A program made the position numbers and the translations under genes. Under the pieces are notes generated by a model. It saw only the letters and a list, made by a program, of their open reading frames with translations, was not told where the DNA came from and searched no databases. Below, piece after piece: positions 1-31,870 of a stretch of DNA of 64,000 bases. The stretch is from NCBI GenBank assembly GCA_009760855.2, contig WPIO01000041.1:1452501-1516500 (forward strand). The letters are read 5' to 3'. The DNA is from Cristatella mucedo. Lineage: Eukaryota > Bryozoa > Phylactolaemata > Cristatellidae. How positions within the stretch are numbered: position 1 is the stretch's first letter; every line of letters begins with the position of its first letter.

Positions 1-960
1 CCGCCTCCTTAACGACCGATGCGCCGTCTGAGAAAGCCAAAGGTCCCCTCGTGGCTGCCACGGTACTGTGCACATTTCTCGTCAACAGGGTGGCATTTCT
101 ACGAGAGCGAGCGCGCGGGCCCGCACGCTCGCCGCTATAGGCGGGCTCGTGCCGCCCCTGGCTCCTCGCGTTGTCGTCCTGCTCACGTGGTCTCTGCTGT
201 GCGTACCCCCAAGAATGCTTATCGCCGGCGGCGGCGGTCAGCCATTGGCTGACCGCCGCCACCGAGGTGGGTGCCTTCCGCGTGGCTCGCCGACGGCTCG
301 AATCAGTGCCGCGTGCCACTGCCAAGGACGTAGCACGGCTGGCACGTTTGCCGTCGTTTGCTCGCTCGTCTCGGCGTCGTGACGGCGTCGAGCTGCAGCT
401 GAGATTGGCGCCGGTGCGACCTGCGCTTTGCTCGAGGCCGCCGTCGGCGGGCAGACGCGGGCCGACGGACAGACAGGCAGAAAGTCGTGAGCTCTCGACT
501 TTCTCCTCGTCGCCTGCCTCCTGCTCGAGCTCCGAGCGAGCCGTGAGCTACAGTTCTTGCCGAAATACACTGGCATTCGATCGGTCGAGAGATTACGTAT
601 TGATTAGTATTGATCGGTATTGATCGGCATTGATTAGTATTCGATCGGTCGAGAGATGCTTCGAGAGCGACTAGGCGGCCTGCGGCCAACGCGACCTGCT
701 GCCAGTCACACTAGGACTGAGAGGGTGCTACAGAGGAGAGATTTCTCTGGAGCTCGAAGCCTGAGCGGCTTGCAGCGTTGTGCATGCACTAGCCACTTCG
801 GACATCATTTCAAGCCACGAAGAGAAAGTGAGAAGTAGCGTTGCTGAGTCGGGTAGCGAAGCGCTCGACTCGGCGTCGGTGCTCGAGTCTAAGCATCGGA
901 AGAAGGGGGCGGGTGTCAGGAAAGTGTCAGTGCCTCAGTGGGCAGTGGGTGAAATTACGG
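1..960. other. GC-rich unassigned flank
   Basis: Open frames overlap on both strands, as expected from high GC with few stop codons. None shows a recognisable domain, and I could not place a convincing splice-bounded exon. It may hold a 5' exon or a CpG-rich regulatory region of a gene lying outside the window, but nothing in the sequence decides this. Confidence 0.4.
575..657. repeat. 10-bp minisatellite between exact 19-bp direct repeats
   Basis: About four units of TATTGATYRG (598-641) lie between two identical 19-bp copies of ATTCGATCGGTCGAGAGAT (575-593 and 639-657). The array probably grew by slippage between the flanking repeats. No gene is associated. Confidence 0.75.
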
Positions 961-995
961 TAGTTGCATAGGAATTGTGGCACTGAGCTCCACTG

Positions 996-1112
996 TTAAT
1001 AATAATAATAATAATAATAATGCACTTGATAAAGCACCCACAGAGAACTTAATCTCTTTCTGGGCGCTTTACATTTGCTGCAAAGGGAAATGCAATTGAA
1101 TGGTGAGTAAAA
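996..1112 (-). mobile_element. LINE family L 3' end
   Basis: An (AAT)n tail is followed by the reverse complement of the family 3' hairpin (cacttgataaagc, agagaacttaatctct, gcgctttacattt) and the start of the 3' UTR. Only the last ~115 bp of the element are present, so it is a severely 5'-truncated copy. Confidence 0.8.
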
Positions 1113-1162
1113 TTTAGAAAAAGTTTAGAGCTTGTAAAATAAGACCTGTGGCCAACTGTCTT

Positions 1163-1545
1163 TAAGCATCATAATAATAATGCATTTGATATAGCACCCT
1201 AAGAGAACCCAATCTCTTTCTGGGCACTTTACATTTGCTACAAAGGAAGCACGATCGAATGGTTTGTCGTAGCTTGCTCGATAAACAGTAGGAATAGCAT
1301 GGTTATGGGTGACATGAACGGCGTCAGCATGCAAGTGTGGTTAGTAGCAGCATGCAACAGTGTCAGCATGCGTAAGCACATGAAGGACGAATCACAGGGA
1401 CCCACTAAATGCTGTCATGAATAGATGCGTTTTTAGTTTCTTTTTGAATGTGAACGAGTCAGGAGATGTCGTGACGCAAGTCGGGTGAATTCCAGTCTTT
1501 GGATGCATACAAACTAAAGGCATCTTCAAAAGTCTCCAAAGCCCT
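1163..1545 (-). mobile_element. LINE family L 3' end
   Basis: A second minus-strand tail begins just after the first. After the (AAT)n and hairpin it carries the full 3' UTR and the last codons of the ORF2-like protein. The recognisable complement of the coding end is the PDLTTFKRNLKTHLF-type C-terminus, here eroded by frameshifts. It is non-functional. Confidence 0.75.
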
Positions 1546-1620
1546 GCCAGAGCTGAGCAATAGCTGCTGCTGCCCATAGCCTGAACATTTGCATGCACAA
1601 CTAGAATCACGATCACGATC

Positions 1621-1679
1621 CTAAGCTGCGCTGCAGAGGCCGGCTGCTGGCAGCAGCCGGCCTCTGCAGCGCAGCTTAG
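1621..1679. repeat. perfect 59-bp palindrome
   Basis: Two exact 29-bp inverted arms (1621-1649 and 1651-1679) are separated by one base. The arms start CTAAGCTGCGCTGCAGAGGC and end at the CTGCTG/CAGCAG centre. Arms with no mismatch imply either very recent origin or a fold-back artefact of library preparation or assembly. No gene overlaps it. Confidence 0.95.
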
Positions 1680-2227
1680 TAAGAAGCTGGCCGCACCGCA
1701 GCCGTAGCTCCGAGGTTGGTGTGTGTGGCAAAAGTGCAGCCTGGACGTGATTTTGTCACAGGCTAGACGAGAACATCTGCGTGCTGGTACTCAGCACCCG
1801 CTCGTGGCGCTCTCACCTGCTCGTGCATATCTATCTGCTCGTGCCAGGGCATATGCATGTGCAGGTAGCCCTCTGCAGCTGCTCACTAGCTTATCGAGGG
1901 ATCCTCCCTTGCGGCTGCTCAGGGTCTACCTAAATGTCTAGTCGCTCCCGAGATTATCTACTTTGCGTGAGATAATAAACAGTTTGTATCTGTATCTAAG
2001 GGAACCGAAGGGACAGCAGAAGAAATTAAGATCGGCCGATCAGCCGAACGAGCTCTGCTGCTCGATGAGCAAATCTGCAAACAGCATTGCCCAATTATTC
2101 ACCGCCCTCGTGACGTCGACCGTTTTCTAAGCAAACAAGGCAGCAGTGAGAGTAGCTACCTGTGCCCATTGCTAATGGTGCATTATTCGCTGCAGATGTA
2201 GTGCTGCAAACAGAAAAGGCATAGGCA
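1680..2227. other. unassigned stretch with AATAAA
   Basis: No gene or known repeat is recognised. A plus-strand AATAAA sits at 1974-1979 inside 'gagataataaacagtttgta'. This resembles the end of a transcript or an LTR R region, but no matching LTR partner or primer-binding site is visible nearby. Confidence 0.3.
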
Positions 2228-2650
2228 GTGTGATTTGGCAACGGCAAAGCTCACGACAGACAAGCAAGCCTATCTGCCGAGTTGAGCACCAACTGCAAGC
2301 GCCTGATTGCACATGCCGATAGGCCGGCAAGCAGTGAGTTACAGAAGTCGTGATGGGATGTCACAAATGCATGGACCAATTTAGATCTGGTATCACTGGC
2401 TAAACAAGCCCGAATTTTAGCAATGCTATGTAGCTGAAAGTAGCCAGACTTGTCTGTGGAGCTGATGTGGTCATCTAATGAAAGGTTACATTGGAACATA
2501 ACATAGATTTTGCTTTGATTTAACTGGAAATATGCTGGCAGAGCCGATTTTGAGCGTTAACCTTTTCAATTTCTGAATCACACACGGTTTGTCCATAACT
2601 AGTAGAGTGATTCTCATTTATAGGCGGTACTATCTGATCCTTTAGCCGAG
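2228..2650 (-). mobile_element. LINE family L internal fragment
   Basis: The minus strand encodes the C-terminal part of the reverse transcriptase polyprotein, including SLDDHISSTDKSGYFQLHS and SKLVHAFVTSHHDFCNSLLA, as in the other copies. It lacks both the RT catalytic core and the 3' tail. It is a dead internal fragment. Confidence 0.85.
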
Positions 2651-2704
2651 CATGCGATAGCAATTAAACACTGAAAGTCCTTGGCCGTGGGACTTTTTAT
2701 GTCG

Positions 2705-2874
2705 GTGAGCCGTGATGGCACAATAGGTGAGGCAGTTGCTTTTCACGACCTCGGTCCCGAAGTGGTGGGTTCGGATCCTGTGGCGGGCGATCCTTTATTG
2801 CCACTGCAAGCAGTGGTGACAGCCTTAAAGGTTCTCCTGTCGCTATACAAAAGAGGCTGTTAAATCAGCTAAAA
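2705..2874 (+). mobile_element. SINE1 copy (tRNA-derived)
   Basis: This full-length copy has a tRNA-like head with A-box region (gtgatggcacaataggtgag), the TTTTCAC segment that resembles a tRNA-Glu anticodon loop, and a B box at gtgggttcggatcc. The body is shared by all copies (gggcgatcctttattgccac) and ends in ctgttaaatcagcta. There is no LINE-type tail or poly(A). Internal Pol III promotion is the expected mode for this class. Confidence 0.85.
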
Positions 2875-4063
2875 TAAGACTGAGACACCCGAACGTGACG
2901 GCACTCGTGGGATGATTTCCAGGTTAGTTCGACAGCATGGAAAGAAGACTCCTCAAAAGTGTTTGTGAATTCATAACGGGATAGACATCCATGTCAACCG
3001 ATCCAGCTACGACCGTCTAGCATCTGCATTTTTTCCAGTAGTCAAAAACAGCTTTGACTAGAATGCAAACGGACGTGGGGAGGAGGACTGAGAGAGAGAG
3101 AAAACACTTCGCCTAATCAGCCTAGCAGCTACGATATTTAGAGCTATTACCAGCGACATGTGAATGGAATTTAATTACTGCAGAATTTAATGCAAACCAG
3201 CTACATACAGCGTTTATATGTATCGTTAAACAGGTGTACATACGCGCATGGACACACAAACGCACGCACAGTACAGGGAAGTAAATCTGGCTGATCTCTC
3301 TTATGAATTTCGTTACATTAGATACACGTGTATACACTCTAGAATCCCGATGATTGACCACTCATCAACGAGCGGCAACACTGCTTGTAAAAAGTATTTA
3401 GTTCTTATCAGGAGTAGAGGTAGTACGAAAATCTGCAGGTAATGTACCAAGTTCGTGTTGCTGCACGAGTATTTAGCCATGTACGAGAGCGTTAGAGATT
3501 GCTGGCAACGTAAAAGCATCTACAGAGAACAAACAAGAAACAATATGTACCTGAAAGTATCTTGTGGGCGCTACATGCAAACATGCCTGAAATATCGAGC
3601 AGATCGTGTGACTTTGGCAGTATTACTACTCCTTTCATTGTGTGAATGATTTTAACATCTGCGTGAAAGAGTGAAAGGCCGCGTGAGAGATGACACTACG
3701 TGAGAGAATCAAGAAGCAAAAGAGACGCAATCACATCGCTAGTAATATGGGCCTCTCACCCTTGGGCGCCTTTACTGCCAGTGACTGAAACACGGCAAGC
3801 ATGCTATCCACGCCTTAATCCTCTGCCGAAAGACGACGGTGAGCGTTTCTCAAACATGTAAGCCAGCACGTCGACCACAAAAGTAGCAATGAGTGCTCTC
3901 TGCCAGGCCCCGCTGGACGTTGCAGCAGCAGTACCGCCCTGCTTTAGTGAGTGTAACATGCCGCTACTGCCAGCTGGCAGCAAGAGCTGCAGCACCTCAC
4001 CCCGATAGCTGAGCGCTTCTGCACCAGCGACCAGCGGCAGCGTAAGCAATTTACACCATAATG
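2875..4063. other. unassigned intergenic stretch
   Basis: The region has mixed composition with only short open frames and no conserved protein motif. A short purine tract (gagagagagaaaa) sits near 3090. I see no gene. Confidence 0.4.
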
Positions 4064-4216
4064 ACGCTAGGTAAGGTGGCTGCTTTTCACGACCTCGGGC
4101 CCAAGTTCGTGGGTTCGAATCCTTCGGTGGGCGATCCTTTATCGCCACTGCAAACGGTGGTGATAGCCGTAGAGGCTCTTACGTCGCTATACAAAAGAGG
4201 CTGTTAAATCAGCTAG
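4064..4216 (+). mobile_element. SINE1 copy
   Basis: The B box (gtgggttcgaatcc) and body (gggcgatcctttatcgccac) are well preserved, as is the 3' end gctgttaaatcagctag. The 5' end of the tRNA head is truncated or eroded. Confidence 0.85.
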
Positions 4217-4290
4217 GATTTATTTATTATTCTGGCTATTTATTATTTATTTATTATTATATATAATATATTTATTTATTTTTTATTATC
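4217..4290. repeat. TTTATT-rich low-complexity tract
   Basis: A run of TTTATTATT-like units directly follows the SINE1 end. On the minus strand it offers several AATAAA hexamers, but it lies more than 1.2 kb beyond the mannosidase stop codon. Confidence 0.7.
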
Positions 4291-4521
4291 AGCTGGCAAA
4301 TGCCAGTGTGTGCAGCCTTCCTGGCCAGCCTAAGCAGTGCCTTACGAGTATCCGAATACGATTTTCGGTGCAGCAGCGCACACAACTACGTTGGACTTGG
4401 GGTAGAGCACTTGACAAACCTACTGAATCCCTGCGGCGGCAGTCGATCTGTGCGTGAGAATCGTCGTCTTCGTGATTATGCAAGCTGATGCTGTGCATGC
4501 ATCATATACCAATCGACGCAA

Positions 4522-4607
4522 TTCCTTTGCACCACATGAAAAGTGCCTAGAAAACGATTGAGCTCTCTAGGGTGCTATTCAAATATTCAATTGTTATTAT
4601 CATCATC
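4522..4607 (+). mobile_element. LINE family L 3' tail
   Basis: The hairpin region reads aaagtgcctagaaa, gattgagctctctagg, gtgctatt, then a degenerate (ATT/ATC)n tail. Only the final ~85 bp of the element remain. Confidence 0.65.
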
Positions 4608-5199
4608 ATGCAGTACTTTTGGACAGGTCAGGCAACAGCTGGTGGACATGCAGCAGCAGTGCAGCTGCTTTTCAGTCATACTGGAGCAGAGGTGACGATC
4701 GCCAGCAAGCAAGCTCCAGCCCTGAGCCCTCCCAGCCTCACTCGTAGAAACCGACTGCAAAACTCTGAAATCAGGACAGCATTGCAAATCAGCAGTGCAA
4801 ATCTGGCCAGTTAAGTACCACTGCGTCATGCAAGTGCAAAAGTTGTAAAAGAGTATAACCGGTGCATCCATTCTTCTACACACTCACATAACGAGGAATT
4901 AAAACGAGCATTCAATGCTTACCAGCTATGGCAAGAGGCAAAGTAGCAGTGCTAGATCAGTAGGCAGCCATTTTGCAAACAGTTTCCCAGAATGTCAAAT
5001 TTCGATTCTCGGGTCAAAGGTCAAGCCTTGTTCCTGCTATAGCACTCTGGTCTCTTTTGCTGTTCTCCATTACCGCTGCATTTAGTGCATTCCCAATGCA
5101 AATCCACCCAAAATTCCAGCGATTTTAATCGCAGTCCCTCTGAACTTTGGCTGGATTTGTATGCTAGCTGATTGATGCATGCTAGCAGTGTGCTAGCTG
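4608..5199. other. unassigned 3' flank of the mannosidase gene
   Basis: No gene is recognised. A minus-strand ATTAAA (plus-strand tttaat, 5124-5129) lies about 430 bp downstream of the mannosidase stop and is the nearest candidate poly(A) signal I can see. No AATAAA occurs closer on that strand. Confidence 0.3.
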
Positions 5200-5285
5200 A
5201 TAACAGCCTGTTTTGTAGAGCGGAAGAAGAGAGCCTCTACGGCTATCACGACCGCTTGCAGCAGCAATAAAGGATCGCCCACCAA
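5200..5285 (-). mobile_element. SINE1 3' half
   Basis: The reverse complement of the SINE1 body is present: aacagcctgttttgtagag, gcctctacggctatcac, ccgcttgcag and aaaggatcgcccacc. It stops before the B box, so the tRNA head is missing. Confidence 0.75.
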
Positions 5286-5558
5286 TAGATCCAACTCAAC
5301 CCCACCACAGCTACATGCCTCGTATGTTTGCACAAATTGTTACGATACACAAGACCACGAATACACTCTGCATAACAAATGTATACACAAAAGGCCTGTG
5401 AAAGCAACGAGGCGCATGCATGCACGAAGACTAGCATAGCAACAAGCATAGCAACAGCTGCCAACTGCAGTCGCTTAAAACGACTCGAAGATTCACAGTA
5501 CGCTGTGGTCGATGCAACCGTTTACGCTAGAGATGCTGGGCAGCAGCAGCAGATCTCG

Positions 5559-26773
<21,215 letters not shown>

Positions 26774-26888
26774 CGTGCGTCCGTCACGTCACGTCCGTCG
26801 CGGCAGCTGACATGCCGCTACTCGCCACGGTGCTTGCCGACCGTCCTGTAGTAGAAGGAACCCAGTTGTGCCGTGTCAGTCACACGAG

Positions 26889-26890
<2 letters not shown>
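26774..26890 (-). promoter_or_regulatory. probable 5' UTR/proximal promoter of MAN2A-like gene
   Basis: GC-rich sequence between the start codon and a long GA tract. No TATA box is seen. The assignment rests only on position. Confidence 0.35.
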
Positions 26891-26969
<79 letters not shown>

Positions 26970-27015
26970 AAGAGAGAGAAAGAGAGGGAGAGTGAGAAGG
27001 TGAGAGAGTGAGTGA
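26891..27015. repeat. (GA)n microsatellite
   Basis: About 125 bp of GA with AAAG and GGGA interruptions, ~120 bp upstream of the mannosidase start codon. GA/CT tracts near promoters can bind GAGA-type factors in some animals; that is only a possibility here. Confidence 0.95.
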
Positions 27016-27029
27016 GAGAGGAAGAGAGA

Positions 27030-27188
27030 GAACATGTAACCCCTAACCATGTTGTTTTTCAAGCATGATTTTACTTACTATTCTATTGCGTATCACTTTG
27101 CAGCAAATGTAAAGCGCCTAGAAAGAGATTAAGTTCTCTGAGGGCGCTTTATCAAGTGCAATATTATTATTATTATTATTATTATTTT
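27030..27188 (+). mobile_element. LINE family L 3' UTR and tail
   Basis: A clean copy of the family end: tttgcagcaaatgtaaagcg, cctagaaagagattaagttc, tctgagggcgctttatcaag, then (ATT)n. It is inserted between two GA tracts, which suggests insertion into an existing GA array. Confidence 0.9.
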
Positions 27189-27270
27189 TAGAGAGGGAGA
27201 GGGAGAGAGAGAGAGAGAGAGAGGGGGGAGTGAGAGAGTGAGTGAGAGGAGGGGGAGAGAGAGAGAGAGC
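27189..27270. repeat. (GA)n tract, second half
   Basis: GAGAGG/GAGTGAGA repeats resume immediately after the LINE tail. Confidence 0.9.
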
Positions 27271-27505
27271 TACTGGAGTGTCACTACTCGTCACTGAGCA
27301 GAGAGCAGGCGGCTTCAGACGTGCTTCACGCCGCAACAGCAGCCAACGAGGCAGCAACGAGCAGACGGAGGGGGGAACGCTTACAGGTTATCGAACACGG
27401 AGGCAATCATTGGGATCCGCTCTTGAGCAAAGGCAAGCCGAGGGCCACACCAAGACTTCGCGAACGTCTATTAGCTACAGTCAAAATTTCCAACGGAAGC
27501 AAAAT

Positions 27506-27557
27506 GCACTGCTGCAGAGCAGCGTTAACGGCACTGCTGCAGAGCAGCGTTAACGGC
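27506..27557. repeat. 25-bp tandem duplication
   Basis: Two exact units of ACTGCTGCAGAGCAGCGTTA plus ACGGC occur in tandem. Each contains the perfect small palindrome GCTGCAGAGCAGC-like core. Confidence 0.85.
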
Positions 27558-27577
27558 ATGCAAATGCCGAGCTGGTT

Positions 27578-27798
27578 TGGTCTAGCGGCTCTAAAGGTCT
27601 AGCGGTTCTTAAGGTCTAGGTTCTAGGTTCTTAAGGTCTAGGTTCTTAAGGTCTAGCGGTTCTTAAGGCCTAGGTTCTAGGTTCCTAAAGTCTAGGTTCT
27701 TAAGGTATAGGTTCTTAAGGTCTAGGTTCTTAAGGTCTAGGTTCTTAAGGTCTAGCGGTTCTTTGGTCTAGCGGTTCTTCTTCGGTCTGGTTAACCGC
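27578..27798 (+). repeat. tandem array of GGTTCTTAAGGTCTAG with A-box cores
   Basis: About a dozen units of 13-17 bp (GGTTCTTAAGGTCTAG and shorter). Six positions read (T/A)GGTCTAGCGG, the Pol III A-box core of the adjacent SINE2: 27578, 27595, 27649, 27748, 27764 and, in SINE2 itself, 27819. The 30 bp before the array (catgcaaatgccgagctggt) recur at 27799, so the array expanded from the SINE2 head. Confidence 0.9.
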
Positions 27799-27965
27799 AT
27801 GCAAATGCCGAGCTGGTTTGGTCTAGCGGTTAAGGTGCTCGCTCCGACCAAGGTCTGACTGAGGTCGTTGGCTCGAGCCCCGAGGCATATGTGAAGCGCC
27901 TGAACAGAGATTAAGTTCTCTTGTGGCGCTATATAAATTAATTATATATATATATATACATATAT
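27799..27965 (+). mobile_element. SINE2, best copy
   Basis: The head tggtctagcggttaaggtgc (A box, tRNA-Glu-like start) leads to ggctcgagccccgaggca (B box), then gcgcctgaacagagattaag and ttctcttgtggcgctatata, which is the family L LINE 3' hairpin. It ends in (AT)n. Tail sharing indicates mobilisation by the LINE reverse transcriptase, as known for tail-sharing SINE/LINE pairs. Confidence 0.85.
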
Positions 27966-29655
27966 TATATATAAATGCTATAGACGAACGCGACGGCCAG
28001 TAAGTATGACTGCCTCCAAGCGAATGGAGCCGAAATTCCGTGGGAAAAACGGCGGCGGCGGCGGCGGCGGCGGCGGCGCACGACCAGGCGGCGCACGGGT
28101 CGCAATCACACTCGGCCAGCACCCAGCTCTGCCACGAGCTCTGTCACGTGCCAGCAACGTTTTTTAGCGCTTCGTAAGGTAATTGGTCCATAGTCAAGCG
28201 AGTTCATCCTTTTCGGACTGCCCTATCCTAGCGATAGCAATCGCGACGACTCTTTGACAAAGACGGCGGGCTTTCAAAAATGCGTTCAACAGCTCTGAGC
28301 TAGGTCCTTCGCGTGAAAGAAACGCAAAGTAAGTAACCGGTACGGCTGGTCCTCACCGCCGAACGACCGATACTAGTAGAGCAAGTTCGTCGAAACGCGG
28401 TAAGAAATCGTAGCAGAAGCCTCCGTTGCAATGCGCGCGCGTCTGCAGGAGATATACAAGCACAAATGCAGTAAACATCGGCCACGCCTTAGGAATCATC
28501 TAAGAGCCTGCACGACAACATCTGGTCCATTCAACTTACAAGAGTATAATTTCAGAAATCCCAGACTGAATAGAGTCACTGCATACGAAGCCTAAGATGG
28601 TGATAGATACGGATCCTAAAATTCACTAATCGCTGACCGTGCATAACCACTGTTTGGCACATACATCACCCGGCGTAGATTATGACTAGCTACCGCTGAT
28701 TCATTGATCGGATCCAGGAAAGAAAAGCGACGTTTTCACCTTAAGACCTACTGAACGACATGAGCAGCTGTGCTAAGAACTTGCACAGCCGACGCCGCGG
28801 AGGCGGTGCCAATTTTTATGCAGAATGAAACGGCCTGCAGTCCGAGGGGAGAACCGCAATAACAAGACCCGCCGAGAGCCGATCGGCGATCCCCCCCACA
28901 CAATATGCACGTGGCGGTCAAGGCCGGGGCTAAAAGCGGTGTCGCGCTCCTTATAAAACCACGCCCGACCTCTGAGCAACGCAACTGCATCGCCTCCCGC
29001 GCAGTCGCTCAGCATGACAAGCAGACAAGCATTAAAGGCGAGAGACTGGAAACATACGGACGGTACGCCGGAGGTGGGCGGGACAGCTACAATTCGAGGG
29101 GTGAAATAAGGGATTCGCCATCGTGAAGTAGACTGCGCTTCCGGATAATTGTGAGGCCTGTAAACTGCCGCATGACGACCGACACGCTGAGCGCGCGGAC
29201 AGTTAACGACGACAGGTCGAGCGATTGGCGAAGCGAAAGGATTTAAGCGGCAGCGCTCGAAGCACATTTGCATCGAGCGCTTCGGGACTCGAGGGACCGT
29301 CGCGCAACGCTCCGACGTGCGCGAGCTACCGTCCGAAGCGAACGATGCCGGCTCCGCCGGAGTTCTTTCGCTCGTAACGCGGTGCACGTGTACGGGGTGT
29401 TGGAGCTCAAAGATGCGCGCGACCGAATGCTGGTCGAACTAGCGCCGCGTCGAAGTACCCTGAGCTCCTCAGTTAGCAGACGCTAGCACAGAGCATGACG
29501 GCAGTCGACGCGCGTGATTGCTCGATGTGTGGCTCTATAATCTATAGGATCGCAGTAAAAGACTAGCGATAACTCCAGACCCCCTTTCACGATTTAAGCC
29601 ATGGTTTATAACTGTCATTCACTTTTGGGTCAGTCCATTCTCTGCCAACCAAGCT
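27966..29655. other. GC-rich unassigned region
   Basis: It contains a (CGG)n run (28050-28078), a TATAAAA at ~28952 within ctccttataaaaccacgccc, and a perfect octamer ATTTGCAT at ~29266. The longest frame (minus, 28773-29387, 204 codons) has no recognised domain. It could be a promoter/5' exon of an unidentified gene or an old LTR; I cannot decide. Confidence 0.35.
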
Positions 29656-29657
29656 TT

Positions 29658-29850
29658 AATAATAATAATAATAATAATAAACTTGATAAATCGCCCTTAG
29701 AGAACTCGATCTCTTTCTAGGTGCTTTGCATTTACTGCAAAGGAAACACGATTGAATGATGAGTGGTATCGTGCTTGATAAACAACATGAATAACATGGT
29801 TAGGGGTGACATACACAGAGTCAGCATGCAAGTGTGGCTAGTGATCTAAA
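29658..29850 (-). mobile_element. LINE family L 3' end
   Basis: (AAT)n, hairpin complement (aaatcgcccttagagaactc, gatctctttctaggtgcttt) and 3' UTR with the gttaggggtgacatacacag landmark. Truncated within the UTR. Confidence 0.85.
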
Positions 29851-29944
29851 TTAAGTTTTATTTGTTGCCCCTCGTCTCGCCACCGGCCGTTCTTGCTCGG
29901 GTTGACCAATTGTGCCCTTGACCAAAAGCAAATCTCTTGGCGAC

Positions 29945-30065
29945 TATGCATTAAGCCTTCAGTTATTGAGCTTCCAAAGCTTGGAACTTGTCACCGGCTG
30001 ACATCGCGCCATTCCCTGATTTGACGACATTCCAAAAACAAGCCAAACAATTACGCGTTCCGCGC
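29945..30065 (+). mobile_element. LINE family L C-terminal scrap
   Basis: The translation SKAWNLSPADIAPFPDLTTF matches the family C-terminus (PKAWNSLPTCIRISPDLTTF). About 120 bp survive with no tail. Confidence 0.65.
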
Positions 30066-31734
30066 AGCCTTTGCTCTGTCCGAGCGAATTTTCCTACTCC
30101 AGTGTTAGTGCGCTACGCAACTGTGCACGGCATGACTAAGGGCGAGAGCGATATGCTTTTACGATGCACCCCAGTGAAGTTGTTTTCCTGTGTGAATTGC
30201 TTAGCAGCTTAGCCGTGCACGATCGAGTGCACGTTGCTAGCTAGAAGTCCTACTGTAGCCGAGTTGTAGGGGTCCGAGGCTATTTCCCGCCAAACCCCGC
30301 CATACTCCGACCACGCTGCCGCTCGCCATGCCGCTGAGCTAGGGTAATACGAGCGGCCGTCGGGTTAAACCTTTTTATAATAACGCATGTGCCAACAACA
30401 ACAGGAGAACTAAGCAAGTCTATAGGGAGGGTCCTATACACAGTAAACTATGGGGCCACAAGACGATGCAGCAAGCGAGAACAAACGTGGTAGTTCGTCA
30501 GTCGGCTTCCACCGTCCCGCCGTAGTACCGACTCCATTCCAACAGTACGAGCCTACGCCGTAAAAGATCTGGCTAGCTGAGTAACTGTTTGACTAGTTGG
30601 AGTCGACGTCCACCACAGACGAGAGCTTCCACCGAAAGACGCCAACTCACGGGGGGGGGCCACGAACATGCTACACGGGGAACGCGGAATATACAAGTCA
30701 CAACAGCGAGCGTGCTATCAAGCTCCGTTCGGGCCTTGGGTACTCATCACCTTGCGTGCGTGGCCACATCGCCGGAGCACGCCTGCAACCATACGGATGC
30801 ATAACTCGGCGAGACCGGAAGCCTCCAACACCACGACTTACTCGGCGAAAAGCCCCGGTGACCCCACGACACCGCACACGCCATAGGTCAGATCCCGGCC
30901 TAGCCGGTGACCCTTTCCACGTTACAGCCGTCCTGTTCCAGCCAACCGAACCTAGCGTAGGTACACTAGTAACCAGCGGTCGTACGTGTCTTCTTGTAAC
31001 CGAAACAACCGGGGGTAGGCTACTTCCTCTCTGACCATCCCGTGTCCCAGCTACGCCACACGCTTGCCATAGCAGTGCAGATCTCAGCTATTGGGGCGCA
31101 GTTCGCCGCTGGCTCCAGCTCTCTAGGGAGAGGAGGCTAGGAACGACATATTAAGTGGGCACGCGAAATAACAACGAAGCCAGCCTTTAGAAAGCGGGAG
31201 GGACCTCTCCAAGGCCAGAGCTGTCTTCGCAGCTGCGAAGCTAACCCAGAAATACCAACCACGGCGCGATGAGTACGAACGATTGCGTAACAGAGACTCA
31301 CAAGCGGCGCACGTCTCAGCTCCCAGAGGGCTCGAGCTCAGGGGCGTGGCGGGCGGGTGGGGGTCTACAGACGACGCGCACTGCAGGGGAACGCGAGGAA
31401 CGCTCGGAACTTCTAGCATGCTCGCGCAGTCGGTCCTTGTGACCGGGACGCCGCGCGCGCGCCCCCTGGTGGCACGTCTTGGAAGCTCGCGAGCTCCTCC
31501 TTCATCTTCTTCTTCTTCCCGCATTGCCGAGATTAACGGGCGTCGCCGTTCGTCCGGACTCGAGTCGCAGCGCTGGCTTGGCCTAGCTGGCTGACTTCGA
31601 GCTGGCCTATCGCGTTACAGCCGCTCCATTGCGGCCACTGAACTCGCGGTCGGGTCGGGTGCGTCTTTTGCAATCTTCCACGCCTGCAGATGCTCGCGAT
31701 ACTAGTGTCGTGCTGTTGTTGTCATTGCATCCAG
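30066..31734. other. GC-rich unassigned region
   Basis: Overlapping open frames on both strands (for example plus 30597-31034 and minus 31123-31524) lack recognisable domains, signal peptides or splice support. Composition alone explains their length. No RNA gene was recognised. Confidence 0.35.
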
Positions 31735-31870
31735 GCCTGGAGCACGATACCTTGCTTGCCATTGACTCGCTGGCTATTACTTCTCTTGCAGCGAATATTG
31801 CAAGTGCCGAAAAAGAGATTCGGCCCTCTGTCAGGGCGCTGCACAAAAGACTTGCATCGTAGTAGTAGTA
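31735..31870 (+). mobile_element. LINE family L 3' tail, old
   Basis: The sequence cttgcagcgaatattgcaag, tgccgaaaaagagattcggc, cctctgtcagggcgctgcac is an eroded version of the family end. The tail is GTAGTAGTA rather than ATT. Confidence 0.6.
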
